Source: JAJDXW01 sp965243335 (lineage in GTDB: Bacteria; Pseudomonadota; Gammaproteobacteria; HK1). From it: DNA of 64,000 bases. The position numbers were made by a program, and so were the translations under genes. Position 1 is the first letter of the stretch. Each line of letters begins with the position of its first letter. The notes under the pieces are model-generated. The model was not told the origin of the DNA and searched no databases. It saw only the letters and a program-made list of their open reading frames with translations. Where the stretch lies: contig OZ251545.1 of assembly GCA_965243335.1 (NCBI GenBank), forward strand, positions 1,550,001-1,614,000, written 5' to 3'. Positions 60,528 through 64,000 of the stretch are shown piece after piece.

Positions 60528-60759
60528 GCCCGGATCCGACCTCGCCGACGCCTTCGCGGCCCGCGAACGCGCGCCCTACCTGCCCCAAGTCCGCCGCCGC
60601 AGGGATGATACACGCCTCTGTCCGGCGCGATGGCGCGGCCAGCCTTCGGCTCCGGGGGGCGGCTGGCAGTGCGAACCACGGCGCTGGCGCGGTCGGCAAC
60701 GGCTGGCGCGGTTGCCGGGCGATTCCGCGCGCCGAATCACCAGGCTCCGTCCCCGACCT

Positions 60760-60850
60760 GGGAACGCTTGTGTCTCGCCCGCACGGGGGCAGAGCCCCTG
60801 GAAATGCGTTCCCAGGAGCGTCTGCAACGAGGCGTGCTTGGCGAAACCCC
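60760..60850. repeat. Partial copy of the 294-bp MITE
   Basis: GGGAACGCTTGTGTCTCGCC onwards, through GGCGTGCTTGGCGAAACCCC, is near identical to 23326-23440. The right arm of the palindrome is shortened (about 20 bases missing) and the terminal inverted repeat is degraded. It sits between mod and the acyl-CoA dehydrogenase gene. Confidence 0.75.
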
Positions 60851-60981
60851 CGCCGCGCACGCGCCTCGACCTTCGGGGAGGTCTTCGGGCCGGGCTGGCG
60901 GCTCGGGTAGACTGTGCGCCGCGCGTCCGGCAGCCGGCGGGAGAGGCCGGACGCGGCCTCGGAGAACGTCGGGAAGCCTGG

Positions 60982-62127
60982 ATGGAAGACGCTGCGAACC
61001 TCGTGGCGGAGACTTGCGAGCGGGTGTTCCGCGATTGTGCGGACCCGCGGGCCATCGCGCTCGACCCGGAGGACGGGGAGTGGCGGGCGGCGCTCTGGAG
61101 CGCGCTCGGGGAGACCGGGCTCGCGACGGCGTGGGTTCCGGAGTCGGCGGGCGGATCGGGGGCCTCGGTGCGGGAGGGCTTCGAGGCGATCCATGCCGCC
61201 GGCCGGTACGCGGCCGCCGCTCCGCTTGCCGACACCCTCGTCGCCGGCCTCGTGCTCGCGCGGGCCGGGCTCGACGTCCCGACCGGCAAGCTTGCGGTCG
61301 CTCCGGTTCGCGGCGGCGACCGCATCCGGCTTCGGGCGGACGGGATCCTGGAGGGCCGGGCGGGCCGGGTACCCTTCGGGCGTGAGGCGGAGCACGTCGC
61401 GGTCGTCGCGCGGTCGGAAGGAGGTGACGGCGGGGGTGATTGTGGCGGTAGCGGCGACGAGAGCGGCGAGAGGGGCCGCGGAAGCGGCGAGGGGGGTGAG
61501 GGCGGCGGCTACCGGGTCGCGCTCGTCGAGCGCGCCCGGTGCGGGCTCGCCGAGGGGGTGTCGGTAGCCGGGGATCCTCTCGACCGCCTCGATTTCGAAG
61601 GGGTCGCGCCGCTCGCGGTCGGCGCCCGCTCGGTCTCCCGCGACGAGGCGCGCCTCTTCGGGGCCGCGTCGCGCGCCGCGCTCATCGCGGGGGCGCTCCA
61701 GGCGATCCTCGACCTCTCCGTCGACTACGCGCGCGAGCGGGTCGCGTTCGAGCGGCCGATCGCCAGGTTCCAGGCCGTCCAGCAGGAGCTTGCCCGCCTC
61801 GCCGGCGAGGCGGCGGCGGCCAACGCGGCGGCGAACTCGGCCGCGTGGGCGCTCGAGAACCAGGACCCGGAGAGCGACGCGGTACTCGTGGAGGTCGCCT
61901 CGGCCAAGGTGCGGGCGGGGGAGGCGGCCCACGCCGGCGCCCTCATCGCGCACCAGGTGCACGGGGCCATCGGCTACTCGCGCGAGCACGTGCTGCACCG
62001 CTACACCCATCGGCTCTGGGCGTGGCGCGACGAGTACGGGGACGAGAGCGAGTGGGCGCTCTGCCTCGGCGAGCGCTTCGCCCGGCTCGGGGCGGACGGC
62101 ATGTGGCCCGCCCTGACCGGGATCTGA
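60982..62127 (+). CDS. Acyl-CoA dehydrogenase family protein (first of an adjacent pair)
   Basis: 381 residues with the acyl-CoA dehydrogenase layout: an N-terminal helical domain (GETGLATAWVPESAGGSGAS), a beta domain and a C-terminal four-helix domain (ALIAGALQAILDLSVDYARE, RVAFERPIARFQAVQQELAR, HQVHGAIGYSREHVLHRYTH). The beta domain is poorly conserved and contains a Gly/Ser/Glu-rich insertion at residues about 148-178. The usual substrate-end motif around the catalytic base is not obvious. It may be the non-catalytic partner of a heteromeric dehydrogenase with the gene at 62467, as known for steroid side-chain enzymes; this is inference. Confidence 0.82.
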   Translation: MEDAANLVAETCERVFRDCADPRAIALDPEDGEWRAALWSALGETGLATAWVPESAGGSGASVREGFEAIHAAGRYAAAAPLADTLVAGLVLARAGLDVPTGKLAVAPVRGGDRIRLRADGILEGRAGRVPFGREAEHVAVVARSEGGDGGGDCGGSGDESGERGRGSGEGGEGGGYRVALVERARCGLAEGVSVAGDPLDRLDFEGVAPLAVGARSVSRDEARLFGAASRAALIAGALQAILDLSVDYARERVAFERPIARFQAVQQELARLAGEAAAANAAANSAAWALENQDPESDAVLVEVASAKVRAGEAAHAGALIAHQVHGAIGYSREHVLHRYTHRLWAWRDEYGDESEWALCLGERFARLGADGMWPALTGI

Positions 62128-62466
62128 CCTCGGGAGCGGGCGGGGCGCCGCCGGCCGCGGAGCGGGCATGGACCTTCCGAACCAGTGCGAACGACGCGGC
62201 TCGGTGGAAACAGCCGCCGGGAGGGGCGGCGCGGCTGATGGGGGAACGCCCGTCATCCCCCTACGGATCCGAAGGCTTCCCGGCAGGCGCCCGGATTTGC
62301 TCGGCCGCGCCGGGATCCATCTTGCCCCGCTTCCGCCCCTGCCCCATCCAGCCGCCGCGGCGCAACCCTGTCGAACAGTCGCGGGAGACTGAAAGGTGGA
62401 CCCTGTAGTGGACTTTCCGGTGGATTTCTCGATGAACCTTGCGACGGCCCTTCCGGGAGGCGCGTG
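62128..62466. other. 339-base gap between the two acyl-CoA dehydrogenase genes
   Basis: No gene or RNA is recognisable. The last 70 bases are less GC-rich and could hold a promoter for the second dehydrogenase. Confidence 0.35.
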
Positions 62467-63615
62467 ATGGCCCAGGCGATCCAGTTCGATCCCATCCGCC
62501 TCCCGCCCGAGGCGGACCGTCTGCGCGAGGAGGTGCGCGAGTTCCTGCGGGGCGAGGTCGCGGCCGGGGTCTTCGACCCCCACGACCCGGCCGGCGACGC
62601 CTTCAACCGCGGGTTCAGCCGGCGGGTCGGCGAGCGGGGCTGGATCGGGATGACGTGGCCGAAGCGCTACGGGGGGCAGGAGCGGAGCTACCTCGAACGC
62701 TACGTCGTCAACGAGGAGTTCCTCCTCGCGCGGGCCCCGACCCGGGCCCACTTCACGGGCGACCGCCAGAGCGGCCCGGTGCTCCTGCGCTACGCGCCGG
62801 AGCACGTCCGGCTCGACGTGCTGCCCCGGATCTGCCGCGGCGAGGTGACCTTCTGCATCGGCATGAGCGAGCCCGACTCGGGCTCCGACCTCTTCGCCGC
62901 GAAGACCCGGGCGGAGCGCGACGGCGACGGCTGGGTGGTGAACGGGCGCAAGCTCTGGACGAGCGGCGCGCATCACGCGGACTACATGATCGGGCTCTTT
63001 CGCACCTCCCCGCCCACCAACGCGAACCGGCGCCACGGGCTTACCCAGTTCCTCGTGCCGCTCCGCACCACCCCCGGCATCGGCATCCGCCCGGTCGTGA
63101 ACGCGGCCGGCGGGCACGACTTCAACGAGGTGCTGTTCGAGGACGCGCGCCTGCCCGGCGACCACGTGCTCGGCGAGGTGGACGGCGCGTGGAAGCAGGC
63201 GACGAGCGAGCTCGCCTACGAACGGAGCGGGTCCGAGCGGTTCCTGGAGACGATCCACGTGCTGATCGAGCTGCTGCGCGACCTCGGCCCCGAGCCGGGG
63301 GCGCGCGAGGCGGAGGGGGTCGGGCGGCTCATCGCCCAGCTCCACACCATGCGCCGGATGTCGATCTCGGTGGCGGGGATGCTCGCGGCCGGCAAGGAGC
63401 CGGTGGTCGAGGCGTCCATCGTCAAGGACCTCGGCACGAACTGGGAGCAGGAGCTTCCCGACCGGGTGCGCCGCCTCGCCGCCTTCGTCGAACGGAGCGA
63501 GCGGCTGGACGCGGTCCTCGCCCACGACACGGTCATCGCCCCGAAGCTCACCATCCAGGGCGGGACGCGCGAGATCCTTCGCGGCATCATCGCGCGCGGC
63601 CTCGGCCTGCGCTGA
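62467..63615 (+). CDS. Acyl-CoA dehydrogenase
   Basis: 382 residues, FadE-like. ERGWIGMTWPKRYGGQERSY is the N-terminal domain mark. The FAD-contacting VTFCIGMSEPDSGSDLFAAK and WVVNGRKLWTSGAHHADYMI are intact, as is the C-terminal PKLTIQGGTREILRGIIARG. It should oxidise an acyl-CoA at the alpha-beta position using FAD and pass electrons to ETF. The chain length or substrate is not readable. GGGAGG precedes the ATG at 62467, and an in-frame GTG at 62464 is also possible. Confidence 0.92.
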   Translation: MAQAIQFDPIRLPPEADRLREEVREFLRGEVAAGVFDPHDPAGDAFNRGFSRRVGERGWIGMTWPKRYGGQERSYLERYVVNEEFLLARAPTRAHFTGDRQSGPVLLRYAPEHVRLDVLPRICRGEVTFCIGMSEPDSGSDLFAAKTRAERDGDGWVVNGRKLWTSGAHHADYMIGLFRTSPPTNANRRHGLTQFLVPLRTTPGIGIRPVVNAAGGHDFNEVLFEDARLPGDHVLGEVDGAWKQATSELAYERSGSERFLETIHVLIELLRDLGPEPGAREAEGVGRLIAQLHTMRRMSISVAGMLAAGKEPVVEASIVKDLGTNWEQELPDRVRRLAAFVERSERLDAVLAHDTVIAPKLTIQGGTREILRGIIARGLGLR

Positions 63616-63690
63616 CCGCCGCCCGTTTCCGCCCCGGCCAAGGAAGCGCCGGATGCAATCGCGCCGGGTCCGGATCGCCGGAGCGGCGCT

Positions 63691-63903
63691 CCTGATTGCG
63701 CACAAGGCTCGGCTTGCGGTCCCGGGTCGATGGAAGCCCGGGCACATGCCCCGTGAAAGCCCGTCATCCCCGCAAAGCGGGGAGAAAGCGGGAACCCACT
63801 TCAACCAGGAGTCCCCGGATTCCCGCTACCCGCTTTCGCGGGCGCAAGCTTCGCGGGAATGACGGGCTGAAAACCATCCTTCCGAGCTTCGTAGGTAATC
63901 CGG
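63691..63903. mobile_element. Second, diverged copy of the 183-bp MITE (opposite orientation)
   Basis: It begins CCTGATTGCGCACAAGGCTC and ends with the approximate inverse GAGCTTCGTAGGTAATCCGG. Internal GCCCGTCATCCCCGCAAAGC and CGCGGGAATGACGGGCTGAA match the REP palindromes of the copy at 50759-50941 read in reverse. Insertions make it about 30 bases longer. No target duplication can be recognised, so it is older. Confidence 0.75.
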
Positions 63904-63914
63904 AACGCAGTCGT

Positions 63915-64000
63915 TCAACGGAAGCTGCTTCTTGCCCACAGCGTCAACCGAAGCTCCTCCCCGAACAGTTCGTACTCCGGCCGCCGGCCCGAGTACGCTT
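63915..64000 (-). CDS. C-terminal end of an unidentified gene (cut by window edge)
   Basis: Reading leftwards from the window edge, one frame gives 27 residues ending YELFGEELRLTLWARSSFR before a stop at 63917-63915. The alternating pattern is protein-like and could be a beta-strand end of an outer-membrane protein, but the piece is too short to identify. Confidence 0.3.
   Translation of the reverse strand, partial: AYSGRRPEYELFGEELRLTLWARSSFR

Noticed and set aside
58948..63804. 1,618-codon minus-strand open frame across mod and the acyl-CoA dehydrogenases
   Set aside because: It is an alternative frame of mod joined to antisense of the dehydrogenase genes, with proline/arginine-rich non-protein composition.

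Overview
The window is very GC-rich (roughly 70%) bacterial DNA and reads like a proteobacterial (Pseudomonadota) chromosome. Supporting signs are an autotransporter-type outer-membrane protein, a Lol-type lipoprotein, TRAP and ribose-type ABC transporters, REP-like palindromes and good GGAGG ribosome sites. I cannot name the species. Catabolic and transport genes of ordinary type alternate with two accessory defence islands and several small mobile elements.

Layout: 0-1.2 kb, end of a sugar ABC transporter operon (minus strand). 2.1-10.7 kb, one giant repeat-rich autotransporter adhesin preceded by a 20-base C run. 10.8-17.8 kb, hydantoinase A subunit, a broken AAA ATPase, a TauD/TfdA dioxygenase, a lipoprotein, an SRAP (HMCES/YedK) protein, an AAA ATPase and a DUF1028 protein. 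17.9-22.9 kb, a minus-strand run of two SDR oxidoreductases, hydantoinase B and an alanine-racemase-fold protein.

Defence island 1 (22.9-34.0 kb): an rpn nuclease pseudogene split by a MITE with a target duplication, a DNA methyltransferase, then a type I-G (formerly I-U) CRISPR effector operon running cas3 > Cas8-like gene > csb1/cas7 > csb2/cas5-cas6, and an intact rpn gene. The csb2 product carries a complete phosphoribosyltransferase-like domain inserted in frame between its N- and C-terminal parts, which is the most unusual feature of the window. No cas1, cas2, cas4 or CRISPR array is present here.

34.5-39.3 kb: a small membrane protein, then a metallo-beta-lactamase-fold enzyme, an ABC-exporter-like protein with a degenerate ATPase domain and a cyclic-nucleotide-binding protein in one apparent operon. 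39.5-50.5 kb: a catabolic region with an FAD aromatic hydroxylase, a VOC/extradiol-dioxygenase-like protein, a TRAP transporter, an alpha/beta hydrolase, a gentisate dioxygenase, a flavin-dependent oxidoreductase and an SDR.

Defence island 2 (50.7-60.5 kb): a MITE with an 8-bp target duplication, then a restriction-modification locus. The Res helicase-nuclease (51.2-54.3 kb) and the frameshifted Mod methyltransferase (57.9-60.5 kb) are separated by an rpn gene, a hicAB toxin-antitoxin pair, a decayed second copy of the res 5' end, and an MntA/HepT pair whose HEPN catalytic motif is lost. The end of the window holds two adjacent acyl-CoA dehydrogenases, a second diverged copy of the 183-bp MITE, and the last 27 codons of a cut-off gene.
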